This document shows positions 9,681-18,973 of a stretch of DNA of 64,000 nt, piece after piece. The stretch is from positions 744,001-808,000 of the forward strand of contig NZ_LMUS01000001.1 in assembly GCF_009765835.1 (NCBI RefSeq), written 5' to 3'. The stretch is from Granulicella sp. L56 (lineage in GTDB: Bacteria; Acidobacteriota; Terriglobia; Terriglobales; Acidobacteriaceae). Position numbers and translations under genes: made by a program. Under the pieces are notes generated by a model, which worked only from the letters and a program-made list of their open reading frames with translations, was not told where the DNA came from and ran no database searches. Position 1 is the first letter of the stretch, and each line of letters starts with the position of its first letter.

Positions 9681-9694
9681 TGGTACCGATACCA
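9681..9694. promoter_or_regulatory. LacI-type operator copy 1 (TGGTACCGATACCA)
   Basis: A 14-bp palindrome with TGGTA/TACCA arms and a CG centre. It lies between the predicted transcription start and the ribosome site of the hydrolase starting at 9707, where a bound repressor would block elongation. Four more copies occur at 10737, 15919, 17488 and 24339, all at genes of the same locus. Confidence 0.7.
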
Positions 9695-9706
9695 CAAGGA
9701 GAAGCA

Positions 9707-10651
9707 ATGTACAGGCTAACCAAATCTGTTCTGGGGTTCTGCGCCCTCTTCACTCTGCTCTTCGTCTGCGATCAGCAGTCCCTTAGCCAAGCCACGCCGC
9801 CCAAAGCGGCCGACTGGGCCGAGCTTGCTTCGTTTCATTATGGGGTTGGCGCAGATATCACGTATGGAGTGTTCAACAACACACCCGTTCATCTCGACGT
9901 CTGGGAAAATCATGCGGCAAGTGGACCGGTGCCAACTCTTGTTTACTTCCATGGCGGCGGGTGGGTCTTCGGGGACAAGGGAGGCGCACCAAACCTTTTC
10001 CTTCCCTACATTGAGCGCGGCTGGGATGTTGTGAACGTCGAGTACCGCATGGCCGGTAATTCGAATGCTCCGGCTGCAGTTGAAGACAGCCGTTGTGCGC
10101 TTCGGTGGGTTTATGACAATGCGGAGAAGTACCACTTCGACCTTTCCCGCATTGTGCTGACGGGCCACTCCGCAGGTGGCCACCTGGCACTCATCACCGG
10201 TATGCTGCCAAACGGTACGGATCTTGACGATGCCTGCCCTCAATCCCCGGACGCGCCGGCGCTTAAACCTGCTGCGATTGTTAATTGGTACGGCATTACG
10301 GATGTGGACGATCTTTTGAGCGGGCCGGACCGCGAGACCTATGCCATCGCCTGGGTTGGTTCAGCAAGCAATCGACATGAGATCGCAAAACAGTCTTCGC
10401 CGCTTACCTACGTGCGCCCTGGATTGCCACCGGTAATCACGATTCATGGCGACCACGATCCAACGGTTCCCTACTCACAAGCGGTGCGACTGAAGAAAGC
10501 GCTTGATCAGGCCGGCGTCAAAAACGAGTTGGTAACCATTCCTGGTGGCAGTCATGGCAGCTTTTCCGATGAACAGACACTGCGTGCCTTTCGGGAGGTA
10601 TGGAAGTTCCTGGATGCGACCCTGCCTCCTTCTCCGAAGCCATCGAAGTGA
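9707..10651 (+). CDS. Secreted alpha/beta-hydrolase esterase (HGGGW type)
   Basis: A carboxylesterase/feruloyl- or acetyl-esterase-like enzyme of the alpha/beta-hydrolase superfamily. It has a signal peptide (CALFTLLFVCDQQSLSQA), an oxyanion-hole motif FHGGGWVFGDKG, the nucleophile elbow GHSAGGH, an acid in the IHGDHDPTVPY segment and the histidine in GGSHGSF, so the triad is complete. The ATG at 9707 has AAGGAG five bases upstream; the longer form from 9602 would run across the promoter and operator and is rejected. The gene opens a locus with a GH38-like protein, GH92 mannosidase and two more esterases, so removal of acyl groups from a glycan is likely, though the substrate is not readable. 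Confidence 0.87.
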   Translation: MYRLTKSVLGFCALFTLLFVCDQQSLSQATPPKAADWAELASFHYGVGADITYGVFNNTPVHLDVWENHAASGPVPTLVYFHGGGWVFGDKGGAPNLFLPYIERGWDVVNVEYRMAGNSNAPAAVEDSRCALRWVYDNAEKYHFDLSRIVLTGHSAGGHLALITGMLPNGTDLDDACPQSPDAPALKPAAIVNWYGITDVDDLLSGPDRETYAIAWVGSASNRHEIAKQSSPLTYVRPGLPPVITIHGDHDPTVPYSQAVRLKKALDQAGVKNELVTIPGGSHGSFSDEQTLRAFREVWKFLDATLPPSPKPSK

Positions 10652-10697
10652 CCACCGCGTATCGCGCCTGTCCGCATTGCAATACACAACAGGTTCT

Positions 10698-10726
10698 TTG
10701 AGGATGAGTTGTTAGGTATAGATTAT
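10698..10726 (+). promoter_or_regulatory. Promoter of the GH38-like gene
   Basis: TTGAGG (10698-10703), 17-base spacer, GATTAT (10721-10726). Each box matches four of six consensus bases. The operator at 10737 begins about ten bases downstream of the -10 box, the same arrangement as at the other units of this locus. Confidence 0.45.
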
Positions 10727-10736
10727 CTCCTTACGA

Positions 10737-10750
10737 TGGTATCGTTTCCA
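10737..10750. promoter_or_regulatory. LacI-type operator copy 2 (TGGTATCGTTTCCA)
   Basis: Matches the consensus TGGTAYCGRTACCA at 12 of 14 positions. It lies just downstream of the predicted promoter of the gene starting at 10871. Confidence 0.6.
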
Positions 10751-10870
10751 GCCAATGCCCCTGATTATGATTGATGCGATCTCCAGCGTTCCACTTATCG
10801 ACGCGTTTAGCCCAGGGGTCGGAACGATGGTCAAGGCTGAGAGATAATATCGCCGACGAAAAGGAACGGA

Positions 10871-13540
10871 ATGGATCGACGAAACTTTCTAAAACGCACC
10901 AGCGCTGTCTTTCTCGCCGGAACGGTACTCGACGTCACAGCCCTCGCGGCGCCTGTGCCGACCGTCTTCTACGTCGATGGATATCATGGCGGCTCTCGTG
11001 GGCACATGCCTGCAGGCTGCTGGCGAGACATTCTCGAAGCTTTGCAAACCTGGCCGGAGTGGAAGCTGTCGCTGGATGTCGAGCCTAATTCGTGGGAGGT
11101 GCTTAAGCGGGAGGACCCCGAGGCTTATCGCGAACTGCAAGGCTACTTAGCCGACTCCCGCGCGAACGCTCGGGTGACGATTGTAGGTGGAACTTTCGCG
11201 CAACCCTATGGATGGGCCATCTCAGGTGAGAGCAATATCCGACAGCTCAAGTACGGATTGCATCGGATACATGAACACTTTCCGTCGGCAGTCGTCGATG
11301 TGTATGCGGTCCAGGAGCCATGCTGGTCCTCGTGCCTCCCTCAGATTCTCCGCTCGCTGGGCTTCAAAGGAGCTTCTCTAAAGAATGCGAGCACAGCGTG
11401 GGGTGGCTACACTGCAGGGTTTGATGCAGAGCTGGTGAACTGGATCGGCCCTGATCAGACGTCCATCCTGGCAGTTCCGCGCTATGCCTGCGAGCAGTTG
11501 GTGAACACATGGGAGACGGAGGCAGAGGACGCTTCGCCAAGCTATCTCATCAAGTGCGTCGATCATGGCATCCCTCAGCCTGTCGGTATGTGTTTCCAAG
11601 ACCTTGGCTGGGCGGCGCGGCCGCGCATCGCAGGGCCTCATGTGCGCTACGTGACCTGGCAGGAATATCTCTTCGACATTGCACGCGTACCTGCCAAGGA
11701 TTGGCACTTCACCATGGAGGACATCCGAACCACCTTGCCGTGGGGAGAGAAGACGCTTCAGAAGGTCGCACAGCAATCCCGCTCTGCGGAGACTCGGCTT
11801 TTGACAGCAGAGAAGATCGCAGCCATGGCGTGCGTGCAGTGCGGTGCGGAATGGCCTGCGAACTCATTGAACAGCGCATGGGAGCAGGTGATGTGGAGCC
11901 AGTTCCATGACTCATGGATTACTGCGACCACCAAGAGTGGCCGCCAGGCATGGGCCTTTCAAGTGGCCGCTCAGACTCTTGAAGCGCAGAACACTGCCGA
12001 GGACATTCTGCAGCAATCCGCGAGCACTCTCAGTCAGGGACAAGACGACGTTCCTAGACATCCCATAGGCACACAACGACTGCGCGTCTTCAATACGTTG
12101 GGTCATGATCGCGAAGACCTGGTGGAGTGCACGATCGCTTTTGATCGTCACACTGAAGACCTCCGCGTCCTGGATGAACATGGCGCGGAACTACCAATTC
12201 AGTGGAGCGCCATTCGCCGCTATCATCCTGGGGAGAGTGGTCCGCCATCGCCAGAACCTGCGCAGGGACCAGCGTCACCAGAGATCAATACGGGCCGCCT
12301 GCTCTTCAAAGCTCGCGTCCCTGCTGTCGGTTTCAATAGCTATCAGGTTGTTCCGCTTCCAGCCCGCTCCGCAGGCATCGCTCATAGTGTTGTGAAAGCC
12401 CTGATGAACGAGGACGGCACCATCCTCCTCGAAAATGAGTTCTACTCCATCCGTCTCGATCCGAAACGCGGAGGCGCTATCACAAGCCTGTTGGAGAAAG
12501 AAGGCTCACGAGAGCTCTGTCCCGATAGCGGAGAGTTTCTCTTCAATGAGTACCGCGGCTACTTTATTGCTCAGAAGCGATGGAGAAGCAGCACCGAGAC
12601 GCCTGCGACTGTCGAAATTCTGGAGTCAGGACCTATCAGAGCCGTTGTTTGCGTTAACGGAGAGGTTGGTGGCTGTCCGTCGCGTACCTTGATCACACTT
12701 GTGACCGGAGAGCACAGAATCGACTTCGATGCGACCTTTCACTTTGCGCAGGAGACCTGGATCGGAGACCCATGGGATATCCAGCCGAAAGACCGAATGA
12801 CGGAGCAGCATCGTTCTTCAAACGATGGCCGATGGAAGTTACAGGCGCTCTTCCCAACCAGCTTTGCGCAGACGACTCTCGATAAGAACGGAGCCTTTGA
12901 CGTCTGCCGTAGCCGAAACGCGAACACCTACTTTCAGCGTTGGGATGAGATCAAACACAATATCATTGTCAACTGGGTGGATGTGCTGAACGAATCAAAG
13001 GACGCTGGGCTGGCTCTCTTTTCAGAGCACACAACAGCTTATACACACGGGCCTGATCATCCACTTTCGATTGTGTTGGGATGGGGTTGGGAAGGCGGCT
13101 TCTGGTGGGGTAAATGCCCTTTGCTTGGTGAGCAACGAGCCCAGTACTCCCTCATCCCGCATCGAGAAAACTGGCAGCAGGCAAAGCTATGGCAAGAACA
13201 ATCGAAGCTGGAGGAGCCACTTCTTCCCGCTCTCATCGACGGCAGATCACTTGTGGGACCTGCGCGGCATTCGCTCTTAAGCGTAAGTGATGAAGGGGTG
13301 CAGCTCTCCTCCATGATGCATGTTGACAACGCTCTGGAAGTCCGCCTTTTTAATGCGAAGACGATTGAGTCTCATTGCACGATTACATGCAGCTTCAAAC
13401 CGACCAGGGCTCAACTCGTTGAACTCAACGGCAAAGTTAACTCCGAGCTCACTTTGCATACGAAATCTTCTGGCGATACCTCAGTGAATCTTGTCATGCA
13501 ACCGTTTGGCATCCGAACCTTGCGTTTCTCCACGTCGTAG
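10871..13540 (+). CDS. GH38-like protein with Tat-type signal and altered active-site motifs
   Basis: An 889-residue protein opening with a twin-arginine-like leader (DRRNFLKRTSAVFLAG). The layout, an N-terminal (beta/alpha) domain followed by beta-rich C-terminal domains with FYSIRLDPKRGGAITSL, is that of GH38 alpha-mannosidases, and the late zinc-ligand region is recognisable (MWSQFHDSWITA). The usual early motif HxDxGW is replaced by VDGYHGGSRGHM and the usual nucleophile loop (DPFGHS-like) by AVQEPCWSSCLPQ, so the aspartates expected for zinc binding and nucleophilic attack are not evident. It may be a distinct GH38-related family with another substrate or mechanism. It follows the esterase at 9707 but has its own promoter and operator. 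A LacI regulator is encoded convergently 34 bases downstream. Confidence 0.72.
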   Translation: MDRRNFLKRTSAVFLAGTVLDVTALAAPVPTVFYVDGYHGGSRGHMPAGCWRDILEALQTWPEWKLSLDVEPNSWEVLKREDPEAYRELQGYLADSRANARVTIVGGTFAQPYGWAISGESNIRQLKYGLHRIHEHFPSAVVDVYAVQEPCWSSCLPQILRSLGFKGASLKNASTAWGGYTAGFDAELVNWIGPDQTSILAVPRYACEQLVNTWETEAEDASPSYLIKCVDHGIPQPVGMCFQDLGWAARPRIAGPHVRYVTWQEYLFDIARVPAKDWHFTMEDIRTTLPWGEKTLQKVAQQSRSAETRLLTAEKIAAMACVQCGAEWPANSLNSAWEQVMWSQFHDSWITATTKSGRQAWAFQVAAQTLEAQNTAEDILQQSASTLSQGQDDVPRHPIGTQRLRVFNTLGHDREDLVECTIAFDRHTEDLRVLDEHGAELPIQWSAIRRYHPGESGPPSPEPAQGPASPEINTGRLLFKARVPAVGFNSYQVVPLPARSAGIAHSVVKALMNEDGTILLENEFYSIRLDPKRGGAITSLLEKEGSRELCPDSGEFLFNEYRGYFIAQKRWRSSTETPATVEILESGPIRAVVCVNGEVGGCPSRTLITLVTGEHRIDFDATFHFAQETWIGDPWDIQPKDRMTEQHRSSNDGRWKLQALFPTSFAQTTLDKNGAFDVCRSRNANTYFQRWDEIKHNIIVNWVDVLNESKDAGLALFSEHTTAYTHGPDHPLSIVLGWGWEGGFWWGKCPLLGEQRAQYSLIPHRENWQQAKLWQEQSKLEEPLLPALIDGRSLVGPARHSLLSVSDEGVQLSSMMHVDNALEVRLFNAKTIESHCTITCSFKPTRAQLVELNGKVNSELTLHTKSSGDTSVNLVMQPFGIRTLRFSTS

Positions 13541-13574
13541 CAATAAACCAGATCATGGTCCGCACCAGATTCCA

Positions 13575-14624
13575 TTACTCACATCCACAGGAGCTTCGCG
13601 CAATGAATTCTGTACTCAATGTGATTTGATGAGGTGTCGTGATACCCGATTCGATCTGTTCAAAGATGAGGCGGGCAGCCGCACGGCCCATCTCTGCCAC
13701 CGGCTGCCGGATCACTGAAACCGCGGGGCGCAAGGTCGAAGATAAAGGAAAATCGTCGAAACCTATAAGAGCAACCGATTTCGGAATGCTTAGACCGAGT
13801 GCCATGAGCTGTTCGTAAGCAACAATCGACGCGATATTGAGCAGACCGAGAATGGCATCCGGGCGCTTTGACTGAGGCCGTGCGAGTATCTCGCGCAGCT
13901 TCTCTGTAAGCGGGATTGTCTCAGCGGCAAATAGAAGCTCGGATGGCAACGACGCCTCGGCGAGCGCATCCTTATAACCGCGCTGGCGCTCTTGAATCGT
14001 CGAAAGATCGGGGTCTCCCCCGAAGCATAGAATGCGCTTCCTGCCATGTTCTATGAGGTGTTTCGTAGCGGCAAAGGATGCGTCATAGTTATCGCAAGTC
14101 ACCGATGAGTTGCGCGATCGAAGCGGCCGGTCTATCGCCACAACCGGCACTCCTAAGGCTTTGACGGCAGACAGAAAGGCTGGGGTCTGAATACGTGGCG
14201 GCACCACGATAAGACCATCGATCCGATGACTCTGGAAAACAGCGATCTCACTCGTCTCCTGTGCCGCATCGTCCGCCGATGCAAGAACGATCAGAACGTA
14301 TTCCTTCTGTCGAGCGAGCGTTTGCGTGGTATCCGCAAGATTTGCGAAGAACTCGTCCTTCAGCGAAGGCACAATCAGTCCAAGCGTGCGTGTTCGCTCA
14401 CCTTTCAACGCGCGTGCTGCATGATTGGGCTGGTACCCGAGGTTCTTCATCACCGCCTGAACACGCGCCAGGGTGCCGGCCTCCACATAGTGGCCGCCAT
14501 TGATGATTCTCGACACCGTGGTCGTCCCAACGCCAGCCTCACGAGCCACATCAACCAGGGTGGGCCGTTTGGCAGTTTGTGCTCGACGCGAAGGTCGCTT
14601 CCCTATCTTTTCTGCACTCCTCAT
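13575..14624 (-). CDS. LacI-family repressor of the GH92/esterase locus
   Basis: The helix-turn-helix (TLVDVAREAGVGTTTVSRI) sits at about residues 22-40 after a basic tail, followed by the hinge (YQPNHAARALKGERT) and the ligand-binding domain (LGLIVPSLKDEFF, ALIGFDDFPLSSTLRP), with a terminal cysteine pair (SSCGCE). At 349 residues it is standard length. It is transcribed behind the alpha/beta-hydrolase gene starting near 15800, so it probably shares the promoter at 15949-15977 and its operator and is autoregulated. Five TGGTAYCGRTACCA-type palindromes in the surrounding 15 kb make it the natural owner of that motif; the assignment is inference. The effector is probably a mono- or oligosaccharide released by the locus. 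Confidence 0.9.
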   Translation of the reverse strand: MRSAEKIGKRPSRRAQTAKRPTLVDVAREAGVGTTTVSRIINGGHYVEAGTLARVQAVMKNLGYQPNHAARALKGERTRTLGLIVPSLKDEFFANLADTTQTLARQKEYVLIVLASADDAAQETSEIAVFQSHRIDGLIVVPPRIQTPAFLSAVKALGVPVVAIDRPLRSRNSSVTCDNYDASFAATKHLIEHGRKRILCFGGDPDLSTIQERQRGYKDALAEASLPSELLFAAETIPLTEKLREILARPQSKRPDAILGLLNIASIVAYEQLMALGLSIPKSVALIGFDDFPLSSTLRPAVSVIRQPVAEMGRAAARLIFEQIESGITTPHQITLSTEFIARSSCGCE

Positions 14625-14720
14625 ATTTTCAATCCTTCCACAAAATGCCTTCGCCGCTGCTGGGAAAGCAGTGGTGTGTCCCGAAGCGACCTCAAAGCGG
14701 TGCCCTCAAACTAGCAGACT

Positions 14721-15800
14721 TCATAGTGAACCACAACGCATTCCAGAGGCTTGATCCTCAACACCAGGCATTGGATGTTCCTCTAATCGGCGGCGAAGAT
14801 AATCCGCGGCAAGCTGTATCGCCAGGTCGCCGGAGATGTCTTTCGCAAGCGATTCCGTCACCATGAAACCATGAAGCACCCCACCAAACCGCACTGAGCA
14901 CACACTCACACCGGCACGCCGCAGACGCTTCGCAAAATCCTCGGCCTCGTCGCGCAGCACATCGAATTCACTTGTAATGATCAGCGTCTCGGGAAGTCCT
15001 TGAAGCACTTTGTCGTCGACACATGCAGGTGAGTAGAGTGGATTCTCCAGATCCCCCTTTCCTCTTCCGTACTGCTGCCAGAACCAACGCATCGTTCGCT
15101 CCGTAAGGTTGAGCCCTTTGCCAAAGGCTCGATAGCTCACACTCCTCATTCGCGCATCGAGCGCCGGATAGAGCAGTATCTGCAGCTTCGGCCTGGGGAG
15201 TCCCTCTCGCTGAAAGCGAAGCGCAAGGCACGCAGCCAGATTTCCTCCAGCACTATCGCCTGCAATCGCAAATTGATTTGCGTTGATCTCATGCTTCGCG
15301 CTATCCGCAAGCACTCCGCGTATCGCAGAAAACGCAATATCCTGGCTTTCCGGAAACTGCACCTCGGGAGCAAGTGGATAGTGAATAAAGACGATTGCGC
15401 AGCGAGATCGCTCGGCCAACTCCGCGATAAGATATGCGTGGGTCTGCGCGTCGCCCATCAACCATCCGCCACCGTGTAGAAAGAAGACTGGTGAACATAT
15501 GCCGGTGCAACGGCGACTCCTAACGATCAGGACTTCGCGCCCGACATAGATAAAAGTTTCCTTCCGTAGTGTCGATCGATCTACAGTCGCACATTGCCCC
15601 TCAAGCATCTGCTGGCGCGCTTCGACGATTGGCAGGTCTTCCGTAAAGGGTACGTGCCGAATCTCCTCTAAAACTTTCCTCGACGCTTGATTGAGGCCGC
15701 TTGGGATCCATAAGGACTCATCCGTGCCTGCGCCTGATTCGGAGGGGGAAGATTGATTCACCGGTCGACCGCCTGCCTTTCTGCTAAACCTGCACACCAA
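14721..15800 (-). CDS. Alpha/beta-hydrolase fold-3 esterase
   Basis: A hormone-sensitive-lipase-like (fold-3) esterase with the oxyanion motif FLHGGGWLMGD, nucleophile elbow GDSAGGN, acid-bearing segment SEFDVLRDEAEDF and a histidine in GGVLHGFMV, all in order. No clear signal peptide is visible, so it probably acts in the cytoplasm, for instance on imported acylated oligosaccharides. The reading frame opens at a TTG at 15800 preceded by GGGG; no upstream in-frame ATG stands out, so the exact start is uncertain. It precedes the LacI gene in the same direction with a 96-base gap and is under the operator at 15919. Confidence 0.85.
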   Translation of the reverse strand: MVCRFSRKAGGRPVNQSSPSESGAGTDESLWIPSGLNQASRKVLEEIRHVPFTEDLPIVEARQQMLEGQCATVDRSTLRKETFIYVGREVLIVRSRRCTGICSPVFFLHGGGWLMGDAQTHAYLIAELAERSRCAIVFIHYPLAPEVQFPESQDIAFSAIRGVLADSAKHEINANQFAIAGDSAGGNLAACLALRFQREGLPRPKLQILLYPALDARMRSVSYRAFGKGLNLTERTMRWFWQQYGRGKGDLENPLYSPACVDDKVLQGLPETLIITSEFDVLRDEAEDFAKRLRRAGVSVCSVRFGGVLHGFMVTESLAKDISGDLAIQLAADYLRRRLEEHPMPGVEDQASGMRCGSL

Positions 15801-15918
15801 TTGTCGATTCCCCGCACACCCGTTGGCGGCGAGGCGAAATGACTACCCTCGAAAGCGAAAGCCGTTCGTCTGAAAGCGCAGGAAACTTGAACCCGCACCG
15901 GAGGTCGTTAGAATAATG

Positions 15919-15932
15919 TGGCATCGTTACCA
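15919..15932. promoter_or_regulatory. LacI-type operator copy 3 (TGGCATCGTTACCA)
   Basis: Matches TGGTAYCGRTACCA at 12 of 14 positions. On the minus strand it begins about ten bases after the predicted start of the hydrolase-LacI transcript. It could also affect the divergent permease gene at 16092. Confidence 0.6.
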
Positions 15933-15948
15933 TATTAAAGACAAGATT

Positions 15949-15977
15949 AATGTAGGGGCGGCATACGCGCTTGTCAA
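15949..15977 (-). promoter_or_regulatory. Promoter of the fold-3 esterase-LacI operon
   Basis: On the minus strand: perfect TTGACA (15972-15977), 17-base spacer, TACATT (15949-15954). It is immediately followed by the operator at 15919. Confidence 0.6.
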
Positions 15978-16091
15978 GCAAAAGGCTGATGTACGGAAGT
16001 CGAAACAATTGCAGGATTTTTCCTGCCGACATTCGGCTCTCCTATTAAGGAATAGTCGCGGACATGCGAAATCGCATACGATGGGCGAGAA

Positions 16092-17441
16092 ATGATGCGC
16101 TCTAACAATTTTTCGTCGACCCTGCTCCGAGGCATCCTCACCGGATCCGCCAGCGGAATCCTGTTTGGCTTTGATACCGCCGTTATTGCCGGGAGCACGG
16201 CCCTGCTGACGCAGCAGTATCACCTGTCCGAACGTGCGCTTGGCATCACCGTCTCAATCGCTCTTTGGGGAACGGTCGTGGGATCGCTGACAGCAGGGAG
16301 AATCGCACAACAATTTGGAGGCCGATCCTCTCTCAGCCTGCTCGCGTTCTGTTATCTGATCTCCGCGATTGGATGCGCTTTCGCTCCGGGATGGTTCTGG
16401 CTACTGGTGGCGCGGTTCGTTGGCGGCCTCGGCGTCGGTGGCACCTCGGTCGTCGGCCCTGTCTACATCGCGGAAATTGCACCGGCACGATGGCGAGGCC
16501 GGATGGTTGGGCTCTTTCAGATAAACGTTGTACTGGGAGTTCTTCTGGCCTATCTATCGAACTTCCTGCTGGAGCGTGCCTCGCTTCCCTTCGCTCTCTG
16601 GCGCTGGCAACTTGGAATCGGTATGGTTCCCGCAGCATTGCTGCTTTTGCTTCTCATACGAACCCCCGAAAGCCCGCGATGGCTGATCTCTCGCGGCTAT
16701 CTCAATGATGCCAAGCAGGTCCTCGACGCTCTCGGCAGCGAGAATGCCAAAGCTCAGTTAGAGATTATCGAACAAAGTTTCCGTGAAGAAGTGGAGCACG
16801 AAAAAGCGCCCCTCTTCACGCGCGCGCTCATGCGGCCGCTGCTGCTCGCTGCTGCGCTCGCGGCGTTCAACCAACTCTCCGGCATCAACGCCATTCTTTA
16901 TTACCTCAATGATGTCTTCGCCGCTGCCGGATACAACCGGCTGACCTCGTCATCCCTGGCGGTCGATGTTGGCTTGATGAACCTCGTGGCTACCATCTGC
17001 GCTATCTCCATCATCGACTACCTGGGCCGCCGACTTCTGCTGCTCATCGGTTCCGTGGGGATGGCCCTTTCACTCGCATCGATCGCCTGGATCTTTCATG
17101 CACACGCGCATCGCAACGCACTCATCCTGCTGCTCGCGACGTACATGGTCTCCTTCGCCATCTCGCAGGGGGCAGTCATTTGGGTTTACATTAGCGAGAT
17201 CTTTCCCAATGCCACACGCAGCCGGGGCCAGAGTCTCGGCTCCACAACCCACTGGATTATGAATGCCGTCATCGCGGGCATCTTCCCCGTGCTCGTCACC
17301 GAAGGCATGTGGCTTCCCTTCGCCACCTTCGCAGCCATGATGGCGTTACAATTTGTCGTTGTCTGGTTTTATCTGCCGGAGACGCGCGGGATGACACTCG
17401 AACAAATCACCCATCTGCTCAGGCCGAAGGCTCTTCCTTAG
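16092..17441 (+). CDS. MFS sugar-porter family permease
   Basis: A 449-residue major-facilitator protein of the sugar-porter family with about twelve membrane segments. Family signatures are visible: FGFDTAVIAG in the first helix, GRSSLSL after helix 2, the PARWRGRMVG loop, PESPRWLI closing the N-terminal half, GINAILYYLNDVF in helix 7, DYLGRRLLLLIG and PETRGMT near the end. It should import a monosaccharide or short sugar across the inner membrane by proton symport, and sits among mannosidase and esterase genes. ATG codons at 16092 and 16095 are both possible. It is divergent from the fold-3 esterase and followed by the SGNH and GH92 genes on the same strand. Confidence 0.92.
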   Translation: MMRSNNFSSTLLRGILTGSASGILFGFDTAVIAGSTALLTQQYHLSERALGITVSIALWGTVVGSLTAGRIAQQFGGRSSLSLLAFCYLISAIGCAFAPGWFWLLVARFVGGLGVGGTSVVGPVYIAEIAPARWRGRMVGLFQINVVLGVLLAYLSNFLLERASLPFALWRWQLGIGMVPAALLLLLLIRTPESPRWLISRGYLNDAKQVLDALGSENAKAQLEIIEQSFREEVEHEKAPLFTRALMRPLLLAAALAAFNQLSGINAILYYLNDVFAAAGYNRLTSSSLAVDVGLMNLVATICAISIIDYLGRRLLLLIGSVGMALSLASIAWIFHAHAHRNALILLLATYMVSFAISQGAVIWVYISEIFPNATRSRGQSLGSTTHWIMNAVIAGIFPVLVTEGMWLPFATFAAMMALQFVVVWFYLPETRGMTLEQITHLLRPKALP

Positions 17442-17487
17442 CCCAAACTCGAAAGAATGTCTTGCCAACTCATTGTCGATGCGGCTA

Positions 17488-17501
17488 TGGTATCGGTACC
17501 T
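17488..17501. promoter_or_regulatory. LacI-type operator copy 4 (TGGTATCGGTACCT)
   Basis: Matches TGGTAYCGRTACCA at 13 of 14 positions. It lies in the gap between the permease and the SGNH hydrolase start at 17632. No convincing promoter pair was found beside this copy. Confidence 0.6.
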
Positions 17502-17631
17502 TATATTCCCGGAGTTGACGGTGAGTCTACATAGAACTGCAATATTCGAACCACAGGATAGGTCCGCAAGGGATCTTGATGCATTCAACTGTTCCTGCTC
17601 GATCAAAGACGGATATAAATTCCTTGAGCAT

Positions 17632-18930
17632 ATGGCATCCAGATGGCTTAGTCGGCTCATTTGTGCCGCCATCGTCAGCACGGGAATCACGACCAGCCTG
17701 AACGCGCAGCAGCCTGACTTCGGCTTGCACAACGGAGATCACGTTGTCTTCTATGGCGATAGCATTACCGATCAGCGCAATTACACCATGGAGATCGAAA
17801 CGTTCGTCCTGACACGCTATCCGGGAATGCATATTCAGTTCACCAACTCAGGCTGGGGTGGTGACCGGGTGACTGGCGGTGGTGGTGGCCCTATCGATCT
17901 TCGCCTCCAACGCGACGTTTCGGTCTATAAGCCGACCGTTGTTACGATCATGCTCGGCATGAATGATGGCGGCTACAAAACTGCCACCGAAGCATCAAAC
18001 AAGATCTTCTTCGATGGCTACCGGCACATCCGCGACGTCTTGCAGCAGAGCGCCCCTCAGGCTCGCATCACGGCGATTGAGCCCTCTCCGTATGACGACG
18101 TCACCCGTCCTCCCGCCTTCCCGGTCCTCGATGGCGCACCCTATAACCAGAGCCTCATCGGATACGGGAAATGGATTGGCACCTTCGCGAAGGAGAATAA
18201 GTGGACAGTTGCCGATGCAAACACGGACTTTGTTCATATGCTTGAACGGGCAAATCAGACCGATCCTGTCGTGGCAAAGGAAATCCTTCCCGATCACATT
18301 CACCCTTCCTTCGGCGGTAGCCTAATAGTTGCGGAAGCCGTGTTGAAGTCCTGGAATACGCGTCCCATCGTCGCATCCGTCGCGATCAACGCATCTGGAC
18401 CTCGACCGAAACTCAGCCATGCTGAACATGCGCTCGTCACTGCATTGACGAGCACCGATGGTCTTCGATGGACGGAGACCGACGACGCCCTTCCTTTGCC
18501 TCTCGTTCAATGGGAAAACATGTGGGGCGGGGGGCCGACCATCGGGCTGGTTGTAGGCAGTTCAGATTTCGTGACAGCACTCGACCAGGAGCCGCTCGTC
18601 GTCTCCGGCTTGAAGGACGGAGTATATTCCCTTCGCATCGATGGACAAAGCGTAGGTACCTTCACTAATGATCAGCTCGGCAAAGGAGTTAACCTTGCCA
18701 CGCTCAAGACCCCCATGACCGACCAGGCCATGAGTGTCTACCAACTCACCACCGAGCATGGCGACCTACATTATGACCGCTGGCGTCACGTCGAAGTCCC
18801 CCTCGGCACGATGGCGGACGCGCCCCCTGCCATGACAGCGCTGGACCTCCTCGAATCGAAGGTTGTCGAAAAGCAGCAGCAACTCGCCGTGCCCATTGCT
18901 CACAGCTTCGAGCTTGTACCAAACCCTTAA
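17632..18930 (+). CDS. Secreted SGNH/GDSL-family hydrolase
   Basis: An exported lipase/acetylesterase-like protein. It has a signal peptide (LICAAIVSTGITTSLNAQ) then the SGNH blocks in order: FYGDSITDQ with the nucleophile serine, GWGGDRV with the oxyanion glycine, GMNDGG with the asparagine, and DHIHPS with the aspartate-histidine pair. Its 432 residues exceed the SGNH fold alone; the last 170 residues form an extra unassigned domain. I reject the longer reading from 17473 because it would run through the operator at 17488. In a mannosidase/esterase locus, deacetylation of a carbohydrate is likely. The GH92 gene follows after a 43-base gap. Confidence 0.85.
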   Translation: MASRWLSRLICAAIVSTGITTSLNAQQPDFGLHNGDHVVFYGDSITDQRNYTMEIETFVLTRYPGMHIQFTNSGWGGDRVTGGGGGPIDLRLQRDVSVYKPTVVTIMLGMNDGGYKTATEASNKIFFDGYRHIRDVLQQSAPQARITAIEPSPYDDVTRPPAFPVLDGAPYNQSLIGYGKWIGTFAKENKWTVADANTDFVHMLERANQTDPVVAKEILPDHIHPSFGGSLIVAEAVLKSWNTRPIVASVAINASGPRPKLSHAEHALVTALTSTDGLRWTETDDALPLPLVQWENMWGGGPTIGLVVGSSDFVTALDQEPLVVSGLKDGVYSLRIDGQSVGTFTNDQLGKGVNLATLKTPMTDQAMSVYQLTTEHGDLHYDRWRHVEVPLGTMADAPPAMTALDLLESKVVEKQQQLAVPIAHSFELVPNP

Positions 18931-18973
18931 GTCGAAGCTTACACTGGACAGACTGGCGTCCAGAAGGAGAGCA

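Noticed and set aside
9602..9706. Longer start for the esterase at 9602
   Set aside because: It would place the promoter and operator inside the coding region; the ATG at 9707 has a good ribosome site and begins directly with a signal peptide.
17473..17631. Longer start for the SGNH hydrolase at 17473
   Set aside because: The extra residues run across a LacI-type operator and do not look like a signal peptide; the start at 17632 does.
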